Notes: generated by a model from the letters alone, not told the origin. Positions 46,043 through 56,089 are shown, counted from the stretch's first letter. The stretch: DNA of 64,000 nt from Providencia alcalifaciens DSM 30120 (GCF_000173415.1 NZ_ABXW01000019.1:62001-126000), one strand, 5' to 3'. Program-made: numbers and translations.

Positions 46043-48322
46043 ATGTCTGTTATAAATCATACACTTGGGTTTCCGCGTGTCGGTCTGAAAAGAGAACTAA
46101 AACGTGCACAAGAAGATTATTGGGCAGGCAAGATTGACCAAACTGCACTTCTTGATACGGGCTACCAACTGCGTGTTCGCCATTGGGAACAACAAAAAAA
46201 TGCAGGGATAGACCTGCTGCCAGTCGGTGACTTCGCATGGTATGACCAAGTATTAACGACCAGTTTATTACTCGGTAACGTTCCACCGCGTCATCAAAAT
46301 GAAGATGGCACTGTTGATTTAGATACTTTATTTCGTGTGGCTCGCGGTCGTGCCCCTACGGGCAAGTCTGCTGCCGCAGGGGAAATGACAAAATGGTTTA
46401 ATACTAACTATCACTATATCGTGCCGGAATTCCAGCAAGGGCAACAGTTCAAATTGTCGTGGAATCAGCTGTTTGATGAAGTGGATGAAGCGTTGAAGCT
46501 TGGGCATAAAGTGAAGCCAGTGGTGATTGGACCGATTACCTACCTATGGCTAGGGAAAGTGAAAGGACCGACATTCGACCGATTATCTTTACTGAAGGAT
46601 TTACTCCCCGCATACCAGGAGATACTTTCTCGACTCGCTGAAAAAGGCGTGGAATGGGTGCAAATTGATGAACCTGCACTGGTATTAGACTTACCTATCA
46701 AATGGCAGCAAGCCTACCAAGAGGCTTATCAAGCCCTCACAGGGAAAACGAATTTACTATTAACTACCTATTTTGATGGGATCAGCCATCATCTCGATTT
46801 AATTAAGCAGCTACCGGTACAAGGCTTGCATGTCGATATCGTTGCGGGCAAGGATGATATCGCGGCACTGCATCAAGCACTTCCTAAGGACTGGGTGCTT
46901 TCGTTAGGGTTAATTAACGGGCGTAACGTATGGAAAGGGGATTTAGGCGAGAAATTCCAACGGGTGAAACCGCTGCTAGGGGAGCGTACTCTTTGGGTCG
47001 GTTCATCTTGCTCGTTACTGCATAGCCCAATTGATTTAAATGATGAAACGCGTTTGGATGCCGAAGTGAAAAGCTGGTTTGCGTTTGCACTGCAAAAATG
47101 TGAAGAACTGGCGCTATTGACGAAAACACTCAATCAACCAACGGCAGAAAACATCGCAGCGCTAGAAACCTATAGTTCGCCAATTCGTGCTCGCCGGACC
47201 TCTTCTCGAGTCAATAATACGCAGGTCGCTCAGCGCTTAGCGGCAATTAACGCGAAAGATACCGAGCGTACTCGTCCTTATGTAGAGCGTGCTGAGCTTC
47301 AGCGCCAACGTTTTAATCTACCGTTGTGGCCAACTACGACAATTGGCTCTTTCCCGCAAACCAGTGAAATTCGTTCTTTGCGTCTTGATTTCAAAAAAGG
47401 CAATGTGGATCAACTGAATTACCGTACCAGTATCAGTGAGCACATCAAACAAGCTATCAAGGAGCAGGAACTACTGGATATTGACGTCCTCGTGCATGGT
47501 GAAGCTGAACGAAATGACATGGTGGAATACTTCGGTGAACACTTTGATGGCTATATCTTTACGCAAAATGGTTGGGTACAGAGTTACGGTTCTCGCTGCG
47601 TGAAGCCACCTGTGATCATTGGTGATATTAGCCGCCCAGAAGCTATTACCGTGGAGTGGGCGAAGTATGCACAGTCGTTGACGGATAAACCGGTGAAAGG
47701 AATGCTGACAGGTCCGGTGACAATACTGTGTTGGTCATTCCCGCGTGAAGATGTGAGCCGTGAAACTATCGCGAAGCAGATTGCGTTAGCGCTGCGTGAT
47801 GAAGTGGATGACTTACAAAAGGCGGGCATTGGCATCATTCAAATCGATGAGCCAGCATTGCGTGAAGGCTTACCGCTACGCCGTAATGAATGGAAAGCAT
47901 ATCTCACGTGGGCGGTGGATGCCTTTAAACTGAGTGCTGCTATCGCGGAAGATGAGACTCAGATCCACACCCATATGTGTTACTGCGAGTTTAACGATAT
48001 CATGGATTCTATTGCCGCATTGGATGCAGATGTGATCACTATTGAAACATCGCGCTCAGATATGGATTTACTCGATGCGTTTGAAGATTTTGATTACCCC
48101 AATGAGATTGGTCCAGGTGTTTATGATATTCACTCACCGAACGTACCGAATGTTGAATGGATTGTGGCGTTGCTGCGCAAGGCTGCGCAGCGGGTGCCTG
48201 CCGAGCGTTTATGGGTCAATCCAGATTGTGGTTTAAAAACCCGAGGTTGGGAGGAGACTCGCCAAGCGTTAGCTAATATGGTGGAAGCCGCGAAAAAACT
48301 GCGTAATGAGTATCAACGCTAA
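46043..48322 (+). CDS. metE: Cobalamin-independent methionine synthase
   Basis: A 759-residue enzyme transferring the methyl group of 5-methyltetrahydropteroyl-triglutamate to homocysteine. It has two barrels: the N-terminal half begins [23 protein letters not shown], and the catalytic half begins near [15 protein letters not shown]. Zinc ligands are visible in [11 protein letters not shown] and [19 protein letters not shown] precedes the ATG. It is regulated by MetJ boxes and MetR in the upstream gap. Confidence 0.97.
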   Translation: MSVINHTLGFPRVGLKRELKRAQEDYWAGKIDQTALLDTGYQLRVRHWEQQKNAGIDLLPVGDFAWYDQVLTTSLLLGNVPPRHQNEDGTVDLDTLFRVARGRAPTGKSAAAGEMTKWFNTNYHYIVPEFQQGQQFKLSWNQLFDEVDEALKLGHKVKPVVIGPITYLWLGKVKGPTFDRLSLLKDLLPAYQEILSRLAEKGVEWVQIDEPALVLDLPIKWQQAYQEAYQALTGKTNLLLTTYFDGISHHLDLIKQLPVQGLHVDIVAGKDDIAALHQALPKDWVLSLGLINGRNVWKGDLGEKFQRVKPLLGERTLWVGSSCSLLHSPIDLNDETRLDAEVKSWFAFALQKCEELALLTKTLNQPTAENIAALETYSSPIRARRTSSRVNNTQVAQRLAAINAKDTERTRPYVERAELQRQRFNLPLWPTTTIGSFPQTSEIRSLRLDFKKGNVDQLNYRTSISEHIKQAIKEQELLDIDVLVHGEAERNDMVEYFGEHFDGYIFTQNGWVQSYGSRCVKPPVIIGDISRPEAITVEWAKYAQSLTDKPVKGMLTGPVTILCWSFPREDVSRETIAKQIALALRDEVDDLQKAGIGIIQIDEPALREGLPLRRNEWKAYLTWAVDAFKLSAAIAEDETQIHTHMCYCEFNDIMDSIAALDADVITIETSRSDMDLLDAFEDFDYPNEIGPGVYDIHSPNVPNVEWIVALLRKAAQRVPAERLWVNPDCGLKTRGWEETRQALANMVEAAKKLRNEYQR

Positions 48323-48328
48323 CTGAGT

Positions 48329-48357
48329 AAAAAGCCCACGAATGAGTGGGCTTTTTC
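48329..48357 (+). terminator. Bidirectional terminator, metE / yidB-like gene
   Basis: AAAAAGCCCAC (48329-48339) pairs with GTGGGCTTTTT (48346-48356) around GAATGA. Both flanking genes converge. Confidence 0.9.
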
Positions 48358-48384
48358 ATTAGTCTTTCTTGTCACAAGCGGAAC

Positions 48385-48774
48385 TTAGCCAAACAGTTTT
48401 TGTTTCAGTAAATTCATACCAATTGACGCTAAATCAATATGTTCAGGTAATTCACCGTTCGGAGTCGCACTATCAACTAAAGTGGGTAGGTACTTGGCAA
48501 CCATATCTGTTGCTTGTTGTGGATCTAAGCCGACACGTTGAGCGAGTTCTTGGATCCCTGAGTCACCAAAGACTTGCATTAACTGGCTAGCATCTACTGG
48601 CAAATTTTCACCTTCTGAAATCCAAGATGAAACAATCCCGCCTAAGCCTTCAGTGTTAAATTTATCGACGACACCAGCGAGCCCGCCTTGCTTTTCAACC
48701 CAATCAATAACGGATTGAAATTGTTGCAGTTTATCACCAGCAACCATGCTTAACATTTGATCAAACAGACCCAT
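48385..48774 (-). CDS. YidB family (DUF937) protein
   Basis: A 129-residue soluble protein starting MGLFDQMLSMVAG, with GGLAGVVDKFNTEGLGGIVSSWISEGENLPVDASQLMQVFGDSGIQELAQRVGLDPQQATDMVAKYLPTLVDSATPNGELP. These blocks are those of the YidB/DUF937 family, whose function is unknown. GGAG lies upstream of the ATG. It is transcribed alone. Confidence 0.88.
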   Translation of the reverse strand: MGLFDQMLSMVAGDKLQQFQSVIDWVEKQGGLAGVVDKFNTEGLGGIVSSWISEGENLPVDASQLMQVFGDSGIQELAQRVGLDPQQATDMVAKYLPTLVDSATPNGELPEHIDLASIGMNLLKQKLFG

Positions 48775-49094
48775 TTTTGACTCCTCGATAACGTAATTAA
48801 TGTGTTCAATACCAAGTATGGAACATTTTACAAAAAATAATAGGCGGCTATTTTGGGGAATTTACTCAACAGGTCAATCAAAATTAGAAGGAATAGTGGG
48901 AATTAAATACTCACCAAAATACACTGACTAGAAATGCATCAGAATGCTCACAATTTTTATCACACTTTCTTGTGAAGGAGTAGAAGGCGGTGTGAAATTA
49001 TTATCTTGTTAAATTTCAGCATAATAAATGAAATTTGGTTAAATTTTATATTCTCTTTAGTGTGATGGTAGTCATGTGTTTGTGAATTTGATTG
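48775..49094. other. Intergenic region, yidB-like / ltnD
   Basis: This AT-rich stretch contains the promoter of the yidB-like gene on the left and leads to the putative operator cluster of the tetronate operon on the right. I saw no gene and no clear terminator here. Confidence 0.4.
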
Positions 49095-49132
49095 TGTGAA
49101 AATTCACAATATTCACCAGAATTCACAATATT
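49095..49132. promoter_or_regulatory. Candidate operators of the tetronate operon (TTCACA repeats)
   Basis: TGTGAA-AA-TTCACA (49095-49108) is followed by AATATTCACC and then AATTCACAATATT (to 49132). TTCAC(A) recurs at about 10-bp steps. The gap between TGTGA and TCACA is 4 bases, not the 6 of CRP sites, so a dedicated repressor such as the DeoR-type protein at 52777-53544 is the better candidate. Confidence 0.5.
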
Positions 49133-49160
49133 GTTAGAACTGACAACATCAGGGGGCTAG

Positions 49161-50069
49161 ATGAAAAATATCGTTAACCATGTTGGCGTTATTGGTCTGG
49201 GTTCGATGGGAATGGGGATCGCGCAATCACTAATAAGAAAAAAGATCCCAACCTATGGATTTGATTTAAATCCTCAAGCGTGTGACGCGCTACTTAAATA
49301 TGGCGCGCAAGCAACAGGGAAAAATGCAGCGCAGTACGCCCACGAGTTGGATGCAGTGTTGATGGTCGTCGTCAATGGAATGCAAGTTGAAGGGATTTTG
49401 TTCGGTGGCGAAAAACCACTGGTAGAGCAGCTTCGCCCAAATACCATCATTGTGTTACACAGCACATTGGCGGCAGAGCAAACGAAGCAGATTGAAAAGC
49501 GTCTTGTTGAGTATCAACTTCCATTGGTGGATGCACCGATTTCTGGCGGTGCGATTAAAGCAGCGGAAGGCAAGCTAACGGTAATGGCATCGGGTTCTTC
49601 TGAACTATTTACTCAACTTGCTCCTGTATTTGACGCAATTTCTGAACGCTTATATCGAGTGGGAGATGAAGTTGGACTAGGGTCTACCGTGAAAACTATC
49701 CATCAGCTGTTGGCGGGTGTTCATATCGCGGTTGCTGCGGAAAGTATGGCGTTGGCGGCAAAAGCAGGAATCAACTTGGATGTGATGTATGACATTGTGA
49801 CTCATGCCGCAGGAAATTCATGGATGTTTGAAAACCGTATGCAGCATGTTCTTGAGGGGGACTACACACCAAAATCGTCAGTGGATATTTTTGTGAAAGA
49901 TCTTGGTTTGGTGATGCAAACCGGAAAAGCGCTGAATTTCCCACTACCACTAGCCGCAACCGCTCACCAAATGTTTATTTCAGCCAGCAACGAAGGTTTT
50001 GGCTCTCAGGATGATAGCGCGGTGATTAAAACCTTCAAAGGAATTACCTTACCGGAGAAAAAGGTATGA
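49161..50069 (+). CDS. ltnD: L-threonate dehydrogenase
   Basis: A 302-residue beta-hydroxyacid dehydrogenase with the Rossmann motif GVIGLGSMGMGIA (residues 9-21), the substrate loop DAPISGGAIKAAEGKLTVMASG and the catalytic lysine K178 in STVKTIHQLLAG. In the threonate pathway LtnD oxidises L-threonate at C2 with NAD. The family also holds tartronate semialdehyde reductases; the otnK-otnC-otnI neighbours decide for threonate. AGGGGGC precedes the ATG. It overlaps otnK by four bases and heads the operon. Confidence 0.88.
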   Translation: MKNIVNHVGVIGLGSMGMGIAQSLIRKKIPTYGFDLNPQACDALLKYGAQATGKNAAQYAHELDAVLMVVVNGMQVEGILFGGEKPLVEQLRPNTIIVLHSTLAAEQTKQIEKRLVEYQLPLVDAPISGGAIKAAEGKLTVMASGSSELFTQLAPVFDAISERLYRVGDEVGLGSTVKTIHQLLAGVHIAVAAESMALAAKAGINLDVMYDIVTHAAGNSWMFENRMQHVLEGDYTPKSSVDIFVKDLGLVMQTGKALNFPLPLAATAHQMFISASNEGFGSQDDSAVIKTFKGITLPEKKV

Positions 50070-51343
50070 CAGTGAAATTAGGCGTGATTGCTGATGATTT
50101 TACCGGCGCGACGGATATCGCAGGCTTTATGGTACAAAACGGCTGGAAAGTGGTGCAATTACTGCATGAGCCGAATGAAAATACCCCAATTCCACATGAT
50201 GTAGATGCCATTGTGGTGAGCTTAAAGAGTCGCTCTTGCCCTGTTGATGAAGCGGTCAGCTCCTCGCTAAATGCATGTCGTTGGTTGAAGGAATCAGCAC
50301 AATGCCAGCAAATTTTCTTTAAATATTGCTCAACGTTTGATTCAACAGAAAAAGGCAACATTGGTCCTGTCACTGATGCGTTGATGAAGCAGTTGGGTAC
50401 AGATTTATCCTTAGTTTGCCCAGCACTGCCAGTCAATGGACGTACTGTGGTTCATGGACACTTGTTTGTAAACGGTCAATTACTGAATGAAAGTGGCATG
50501 CAACACCATCCAGTCACGCCAATGACTGATGCGAATTTGCTGCGAGTCATGGAAAAACAATCAACAGGGAAGGCTGGGTTGATTAATCTAGCAACAGTGC
50601 AGAAAGGGAGCTTGGCAGTCGCTGAACAGTTAGCACAGTTGCGTCAACAAGGCGTGAGTTATGCCGTCGTCGATAGTTTTACCATGGATGACCTGTTGCC
50701 TATTGCCCAAGCTTCGCAATCACTGCCTTTATTAACAGGTGGGTCAGGGTTGGGTGCAGCACTAGCAAATATAGATAGCCAAGTGGCATGGGGGCAAAGT
50801 GAAAGTCGCGGGATTAAGCCGGCAGGAAAAGACAGGAAAACCGTGATTTTATCAGGTAGTTGCTCACAGATGACCAACAAACAAGTACAGAACTACCAGC
50901 GAGTGGCACCAAGTAAGGCGTTAGATGTCGGTGAATGTATCAATAATCCAGACTATGCGAATGCCTTAGCTGCGTGGGTTCAAGCACAGCAAACGACGGG
51001 TTTGGCACCTTTGCTTTACGCCACTCAGCCACCGGAGTTATTAAAACAAACACAAGAAAAATACGGCGCCGCATCATCGAGCACGGCGGTGGAAAATGTG
51101 TTTGGGCAACTGGTGACCTTATTGGAGGACCAAGGCTTTAACACGTTCATTATCGCGGGGGGAGAAACCTCGGGGAAAGTGGTTCAGAGCCTTGGAACAG
51201 AACAATTAAGTATTGGTTCACCTATCGCACCGGGTGTGCCGTGGGTACAGGATTTAACAAGCGGTAACTGGTTAGCACTGAAATCAGGCAATTTCGGTCA
51301 AGAGAATTTCTTCCAGTTAGCACAGGAGATGTTTAATGAGTAA
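50066..51343 (+). CDS. otnK: 3-oxo-tetronate kinase (four-carbon acid sugar kinase)
   Basis: A 425-residue member of the DUF1537 four-carbon acid kinase family: N-terminal KLGVIADDFTGATDIAGFMVQNGW with the DDFTGA substrate motif, FKYCSTFDSTEKGNIGPVTDAL, TGGSGLG, and the C-terminal ATP site FIIAGGETSGKVVQSLG. It phosphorylates 3-oxo-tetronate at O4. The start overlaps the ltnD stop (ATGA), and the end overlaps otnC, consistent with coupled translation. Confidence 0.92.
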   Translation: MTVKLGVIADDFTGATDIAGFMVQNGWKVVQLLHEPNENTPIPHDVDAIVVSLKSRSCPVDEAVSSSLNACRWLKESAQCQQIFFKYCSTFDSTEKGNIGPVTDALMKQLGTDLSLVCPALPVNGRTVVHGHLFVNGQLLNESGMQHHPVTPMTDANLLRVMEKQSTGKAGLINLATVQKGSLAVAEQLAQLRQQGVSYAVVDSFTMDDLLPIAQASQSLPLLTGGSGLGAALANIDSQVAWGQSESRGIKPAGKDRKTVILSGSCSQMTNKQVQNYQRVAPSKALDVGECINNPDYANALAAWVQAQQTTGLAPLLYATQPPELLKQTQEKYGAASSSTAVENVFGQLVTLLEDQGFNTFIIAGGETSGKVVQSLGTEQLSIGSPIAPGVPWVQDLTSGNWLALKSGNFGQENFFQLAQEMFNE

Positions 51344-51977
51344 TGAAAAGGCGCTACGCCAAGAGTTGGTGGATTGGGCTAAATCGATGTTTAACCGTGG
51401 CTACAGTAGCGGCGGCGCTGGCAACATTAGCGCTCGTTTAGCGGATGGCTGCATTATTGTCACCCCGACTAACTCAAGTTTTGGCGATTTAGACCCTGAG
51501 CGTCTGAGTAAGCTTGATGCACAAGGAAACTGGATTGATGGTGATAAACCCACAAAAGAAGTTTCTATGCATATGGCAATGTATTTACAACGTGCTGATT
51601 GCCAAGCGGTTGTTCATCTACATTCACCTTGGTTAACGGCATTATCTTGTTTGCCGAACTTAGATACGGCGAACTGCTTACCCCCAATCACACCATACTA
51701 TGTGATGCGCGTGGGCAAATTACCATTAATTGAATATTTACCGCCAGGTGATGACCGAATCGGTGAAGAAATCGCGAAATTAGCCCCAAATCATAATGCG
51801 ATTTTACTGTCAAACCACGGTCCGGTTGTCGGTGGAAAAACGTTAAGACAAGCATTTTTCAATGCGGAAGAATTAGAAGATACCGCTCGCTTGTACATTA
51901 CATTACGTCCACATGGCTTCACAACGTTAACGCCAGAGCAAGTTCATGAGCTCGAAAGCCGTTACCCACAGAAATGA
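51336..51977 (+). CDS. otnC: 3-oxo-tetronate 4-phosphate decarboxylase
   Basis: A 213-residue class II aldolase/adducin-family protein. Visible are the phosphate-binding start SSGGAGNISAR, the metal ligands in AVVHLHSPWLTAL (HxH) and ILLSNHGPVVGGK. In the otn pathway it decarboxylates 3-oxo-tetronate 4-phosphate to dihydroxyacetone phosphate. It overlaps otnK by eight bases; otnI starts 11 bases after its stop. Confidence 0.9.
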   Translation: MSNEKALRQELVDWAKSMFNRGYSSGGAGNISARLADGCIIVTPTNSSFGDLDPERLSKLDAQGNWIDGDKPTKEVSMHMAMYLQRADCQAVVHLHSPWLTALSCLPNLDTANCLPPITPYYVMRVGKLPLIEYLPPGDDRIGEEIAKLAPNHNAILLSNHGPVVGGKTLRQAFFNAEELEDTARLYITLRPHGFTTLTPEQVHELESRYPQK

Positions 51978-51987
51978 GGTGATAGAC

Positions 51988-52767
51988 ATGGCTAAATTTG
52001 CAGCAAATCTCAGCATGATGTTTAACGAAGTTCCATTTATTCAACGTTTTGAACGTGCTGCTCAAGCTGGGTTTAAAGGGGTTGAATATCTTTTTCCTTA
52101 CGAAGAAGATGCGGATGCTATTGCGGGTGAATTGAAAAAACATCAACTTACTCAAGCGCTATTTAATATGCCCGCAGGAAATTGGGGTGCCGGCGAACGA
52201 GGAATGGCATCTCTTCCTGGGCGTGAAGCTGAATTTGCTCAAGGCGTGCAAACGGCGCTGAAATACGCTAAAGCCCTTGGGTGTAAGCAAGTGCATGCAA
52301 TGGCAGGTAAAGTGGATGAAAAATTCACTTTTGAAGAGCAAAAAAACTGTTTTATTAAGAACATACAACAGGCTGCGGATGTGATGGCGGAGCATGGCAT
52401 TCGTGTGCTTATCGAGCCAATTAATACCCGCGATATGCCGGGGTATTTCTTAACGACCCAAAAGCAGGCTGAAGCGCTTTTACCTGAAATTAACCGCGAA
52501 AATGTGTTCATTCAATTGGATTTATATCACTGCCAGATTATGGAAGGTGACTTATTGAAAACAATTGAGCGTCTTTGGGGTAAATTTAGTCATATTCAGA
52601 TAGCATCAGTACCTTTTCGCCATGAACCTGATAGCGGTGAAGTCAATTACCCATGGATTTTTAATCAACTCGATGAAATGGGATATGAAGGCTGGCTGGG
52701 ATGTGAATACCACCCAGCAGGACGCACCGAAGACGGTTTAGGCTGGCTCAAGCAAGCTAATTCCTAG
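51988..52767 (+). CDS. otnI: 2-oxo-tetronate isomerase (Hyi family)
   Basis: A 259-residue TIM-barrel isomerase related to hydroxypyruvate isomerase: AKFAANLSMMFNEVPFIQRFERAAQAGFKGVEYLFPY, VLIEPINTRDMPGYFLTT, FIQLDLYHCQIMEGD and HIQIASVPFRHEPDSGEVNYPWIF, with metal-ligand Glu, Asp and His. It converts 2-oxo-tetronate to the 3-oxo isomer used by OtnK. ATG 51988 follows GAGGTGATAGAC; an earlier start at 51946 would lie within otnC. Confidence 0.9.
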   Translation: MAKFAANLSMMFNEVPFIQRFERAAQAGFKGVEYLFPYEEDADAIAGELKKHQLTQALFNMPAGNWGAGERGMASLPGREAEFAQGVQTALKYAKALGCKQVHAMAGKVDEKFTFEEQKNCFIKNIQQAADVMAEHGIRVLIEPINTRDMPGYFLTTQKQAEALLPEINRENVFIQLDLYHCQIMEGDLLKTIERLWGKFSHIQIASVPFRHEPDSGEVNYPWIFNQLDEMGYEGWLGCEYHPAGRTEDGLGWLKQANS

Positions 52768-52776
52768 GAGAACCGC

Positions 52777-53544
52777 ATGATCCCTTCCGAACGTCGTGAT
52801 TTTATTTATCGCTATGTCTATGAGCACCAAACTGTGTCTATCAATGACTTAGTTGGCTTAATGAATGTGTCTCATATGACGGTTCGACGTGATATTCGCA
52901 TGTTGGAAGAGGAAGGGAAGGTTGTCGGAATTAGCGGTGGAGTTCGGTTAAATGATGCGTTACGCCAAGAGCTACCATGGAGTGAGAAGGCGAGGCTGCA
53001 TCATCAAACCAAACGCGAAATCGGTCAATTTGCCAGCTCACTGGTTGAAGATGGTCAGGTGGTTTACCTCGATGCGGGAACAACCACGTTTGAAATCGCG
53101 CGTGTGTTAGGTGAGCGTTTTAATCTCACCATTGTGACCAATGATTTTTCTATCATGCAATATTTGATGAATAAATCGCAGCTGAATTTGTATCACACAG
53201 GTGGACAGGTTGATAAACGCAATCACTCTTGTGTGGGAAATACAGCCGCAGCCATGTTGCGAACACTGAATGTGGATATCGCGTTTATTAGCACCAGCTC
53301 ATGGGACTTGCAACATGGCGTGTCCACGCCTCATGAGGAAAAAGTTCAAATAAAACAAACTTTATTGGATGTAGCCCGTCGATGTGTACTGGTTTCAGAC
53401 AGCAGTAAATTCGGTAAATACGGTATGTTTCGTGTTTGCCCATTAGATCAATTGCACGACATCATTTGTGATAAACATTTACCGCCTGATGTCGTGCAAC
53501 GGATAGTCGAAAAAAATATAAAACTTCATTTAATAAATACATAA
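52777..53544 (+). CDS. DeoR family regulator of the tetronate operon
   Basis: A 255-residue DeoR-type protein with the N-terminal helix-turn-helix VSINDLVGLMNVSHMTVRRDIRMLEEEGKVVGISGGVRL and the sensor domain VVYLDAGTTTFEIARVL, TIVTNDFSIMQYL and YHTGGQVDKRNHSCVG, FGKYGMFRV. It corresponds to YgbI in the E. coli ygb cluster. Lying inside the operon (9 bp after otnI), it probably represses it and senses a sugar-acid or phosphorylated intermediate. TTCACA repeats before ltnD are candidate sites. GGAG precedes the ATG. Confidence 0.88.
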   Translation: MIPSERRDFIYRYVYEHQTVSINDLVGLMNVSHMTVRRDIRMLEEEGKVVGISGGVRLNDALRQELPWSEKARLHHQTKREIGQFASSLVEDGQVVYLDAGTTTFEIARVLGERFNLTIVTNDFSIMQYLMNKSQLNLYHTGGQVDKRNHSCVGNTAAAMLRTLNVDIAFISTSSWDLQHGVSTPHEEKVQIKQTLLDVARRCVLVSDSSKFGKYGMFRVCPLDQLHDIICDKHLPPDVVQRIVEKNIKLHLINT

Positions 53545-53601
53545 AAAAACATCTTACCGAGTGATGCATAGCCCGTCAGGGCTATAGCAAGGAGAATGAC
53601 A

Positions 53602-54561
53602 ATGAAAGTTATTATTACTGGTGGCGCAGGTTTTCTGGGCCAGCAGCTAGCCGCTGCTTTGCTTAAAAACAACCAAGGATTAAAATTTAACCAACTCGTT
53701 TTAGCGGATATTCAATGCCCTACATCACCAATTGAAGATTCTCGCGTGAGTTGTGTTGCGTTAGATTTAACTCAGCCAGAAGCCGCAGATAAATTGATTG
53801 ATGCGCAAACCGATGTGGTTTTTCACCTCGCTGCGATTGTGAGTAGCCACGCAGAAAGCGATTTCAATTTAGGTATGAAAGTAAATTTTGATGCGACGCG
53901 TCAATTACTTGAAGCCGCTAGAGCTAAAAACCCTGCCATCAAATTCCTTTTCACCAGCTCCCTTGCGGTATTTGGTGGTGAATTACCTGATGTAATCACC
54001 GACCTTTGCGTGGTAAACCCTCAGTCTTCTTATGGCGCTCAAAAAGCCATGTGCGAACTGATGGTGAACGATTATTCACGTAAAGGGTATGTCGATGGTC
54101 GAGTGATGCGCTTACCAACCATTAGTATTCGTCCTGGCGTCCCGAATAAAGCAGCGTCTTCTTTTGCTAGCGGTATTATCCGTGAGCCTCTTAATGGGAT
54201 TGAGAGTGTTTGTCCTGTGTCTCCAGCGCTGGCTCTATGGTTATCTAGCCCAGAAACGGTCATCAACAACTTTATCCATGCAGTGTCGATTCCTGCGGAA
54301 AAATTTGGTCTTTCACGCACCGTGAACCTGCCGGGGATCACCGTGACAGTGCAAGATATGATTGATGCACTGCGTGATGTTGCAGGACAACAGGCCGTTG
54401 ATTTAATTCGTTTTGAACCGGATGAAGCGATTAATCGCATTGTGGCAAGTTGGCCGGGTAAATTTGATATTCGCCGTGCACTGGATTTAGGTTTTAGAGC
54501 TGATGGATCATTTAGCGATGCGATCCGTTCATTCATTAAGCATCATAGCGCGAAAAAATAG
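53602..54561 (+). CDS. denD: D-erythronate dehydrogenase (NAD-dependent epimerase/dehydratase family)
   Basis: A 319-residue extended short-chain dehydrogenase: NAD motif TGGAGFLGQQLA (about residues 7-18), VFHLAAIVSSHAESDFNLGMKVNFDATRQLLEAAR, the Ser in FTSSLAVFGG and the catalytic YxxxK in SSYGAQKAMCE. DenD oxidises D-erythronate at C2, giving the substrate for OtnI. The ATG at 53602 has AAGGAG seven bases upstream, while an ATG at 53596 sits too close to it. The 57-bp gap after the regulator may contain an internal promoter. Confidence 0.86.
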   Translation: MKVIITGGAGFLGQQLAAALLKNNQGLKFNQLVLADIQCPTSPIEDSRVSCVALDLTQPEAADKLIDAQTDVVFHLAAIVSSHAESDFNLGMKVNFDATRQLLEAARAKNPAIKFLFTSSLAVFGGELPDVITDLCVVNPQSSYGAQKAMCELMVNDYSRKGYVDGRVMRLPTISIRPGVPNKAASSFASGIIREPLNGIESVCPVSPALALWLSSPETVINNFIHAVSIPAEKFGLSRTVNLPGITVTVQDMIDALRDVAGQQAVDLIRFEPDEAINRIVASWPGKFDIRRALDLGFRADGSFSDAIRSFIKHHSAKK

Positions 54562-54572
54562 GAGATTAAATA

Positions 54573-55949
54573 ATGTCCTATATTCCTATTATTGGCCTCG
54601 CGGTGGCCATATTTGTCCTTATCTTTTTAGTATTACGAACGCGTGTTCACGCACTGTTAGCCATGCTAATTGCCGCTGCAATTGCGGGGTTATCCGGTGG
54701 GCTAACCGCGGCTGAAACCGTCACGGTGATCACAAAGGGCTTTGGCTCGACCCTCGGTAGCATTGGTATTGTTATCGGTCTCGGGGTGATGATGGGAAGG
54801 GTGCTGGAAGTTTCAGGTGCTGCTGAGCAAATAGCCTATAGCTTTATCAAATGGTTAGGGAAAAAACGTGAAGAGTGGGCACTGGCAATCACCGGCTATA
54901 TTGTCAGTATTCCTATCTTTGTGGACTCGGCATTCGTCATTCTTTACCCGTTGGCAAAGGCATTAGCCAAAAATGGTAAACGGAGCATCTTAACGCTTGG
55001 GGTCGCATTAGCGGGTGGGTTAGTGGTAACTCACCATACTGTACCACCAACACCGGGTCCTTTAGGGGTCGCAGGTATCTTTGGGGTTGATGTTGGTGCG
55101 ATGATTTTAGCGGGTATGGCGCTCGCGGTACCATGTGTCATCGGTATTGTGTTCTATGCCAAATGGCTAGGAACCAAATACCCTGAGTTTATGCCAGATG
55201 AGACGGGCAGCGAAGATCTAAAAGAAGTGCATGCACGTTACATGGAAGAAAAAGCGAATAAACCATTACCAAGCTTATTCTTATCATTGTTACCTATTAT
55301 TACGCCAATCTTGTTGATTTTTATTAATGCTATCAACGGATTATTGCTAAAAACGGCCACCTTCCAAGGCATGGATGATAACTGGTACTTCCAATCATTC
55401 CAATTCTTAGGCGCCCCGATTATTGCACTCTCAATTAGCGTATTGATTTCAGTCTATACGTTAATGCCAAAAGCCTCGAAAGAAGAAGTCATTGACCGTA
55501 TGGAAGAGGGATTGCAGGCAGCAGGGATTATCTTACTGGTCACGGGGGCTGGTGGTGCATTAGGTGCAGTATTACGTGATAGTGGTACGGGAACAATTTT
55601 AGCGGAGCACGTTGCGAATTTACCGATTACGCCAGTGCTAATACCGTTCATTATTGCCACGTTAGTGCGTTTAATTCAGGGATCAGGAACGGTTGCAATG
55701 ATCACCGCAGCATCGATTTCTGCGCCAATTATTAGCCAAATCCCTGATATCAACTTATTAGTTGCCGCTCAAGCAGCAACAATGGGCTCTCTGTTCTTCG
55801 GTTACTTTAACGACAGCCTTTATTGGGTTGTGAACAGAATGATGGGGATTAAAGACGTTAAACAGCAAATGATAGTTTGGTCTATCCCAACAACAATAGC
55901 GTGGGCTATCGGGTTGGTTGGCGTCTTGATCCTTGATGTTGTGCTGTAA
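54573..55949 (+). CDS. GntP-family sugar-acid:H+ symporter
   Basis: A 458-residue inner-membrane permease of the gluconate transporter family, about 12-14 helices. Typical blocks are LGVALAGGLVVTHHTVPPTPGPLGVAGIFGVDVG (the conserved His/Pro segment), DSGTGTILAEHV, LIRLIQGSGTVAMITAASI-like (LVRLIQGSGTVAMITAASISAPI) and FGYFNDSLYWVVNRMMG. It is equivalent to YgbN and probably imports L-threonate and D-erythronate. It starts 11 bases after denD, is the last gene of the operon and is followed by a strong terminator. Confidence 0.88.
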   Translation: MSYIPIIGLAVAIFVLIFLVLRTRVHALLAMLIAAAIAGLSGGLTAAETVTVITKGFGSTLGSIGIVIGLGVMMGRVLEVSGAAEQIAYSFIKWLGKKREEWALAITGYIVSIPIFVDSAFVILYPLAKALAKNGKRSILTLGVALAGGLVVTHHTVPPTPGPLGVAGIFGVDVGAMILAGMALAVPCVIGIVFYAKWLGTKYPEFMPDETGSEDLKEVHARYMEEKANKPLPSLFLSLLPIITPILLIFINAINGLLLKTATFQGMDDNWYFQSFQFLGAPIIALSISVLISVYTLMPKASKEEVIDRMEEGLQAAGIILLVTGAGGALGAVLRDSGTGTILAEHVANLPITPVLIPFIIATLVRLIQGSGTVAMITAASISAPIISQIPDINLLVAAQAATMGSLFFGYFNDSLYWVVNRMMGIKDVKQQMIVWSIPTTIAWAIGLVGVLILDVVL

Positions 55950-55994
55950 GTCTAGCACATTGATATTGTAATATTTTTTATCTTCTGCCTATCC

Positions 55995-56020
55995 AAAGCG
56001 CCTATTCAGGCGCTTTTTTT
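55995..56020 (+). terminator. Terminator of the tetronate operon
   Basis: AAAGCGCCT (55995-56003) pairs with AGGCGCTTT (56008-56016) around ATTC, followed by TTTT. Confidence 0.9.
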
Positions 56021-56089
56021 CGATAATCGCAAACATTCATCTATACTGGGTGTATCTCATTATTAGCTTTAATGTCACCGGACTTTATT

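Noticed and set aside
54072-54536. 154-codon antisense frame inside denD
   Set aside because: No recognisable domain or ribosome-binding site, and it fully overlaps a conserved dehydrogenase.
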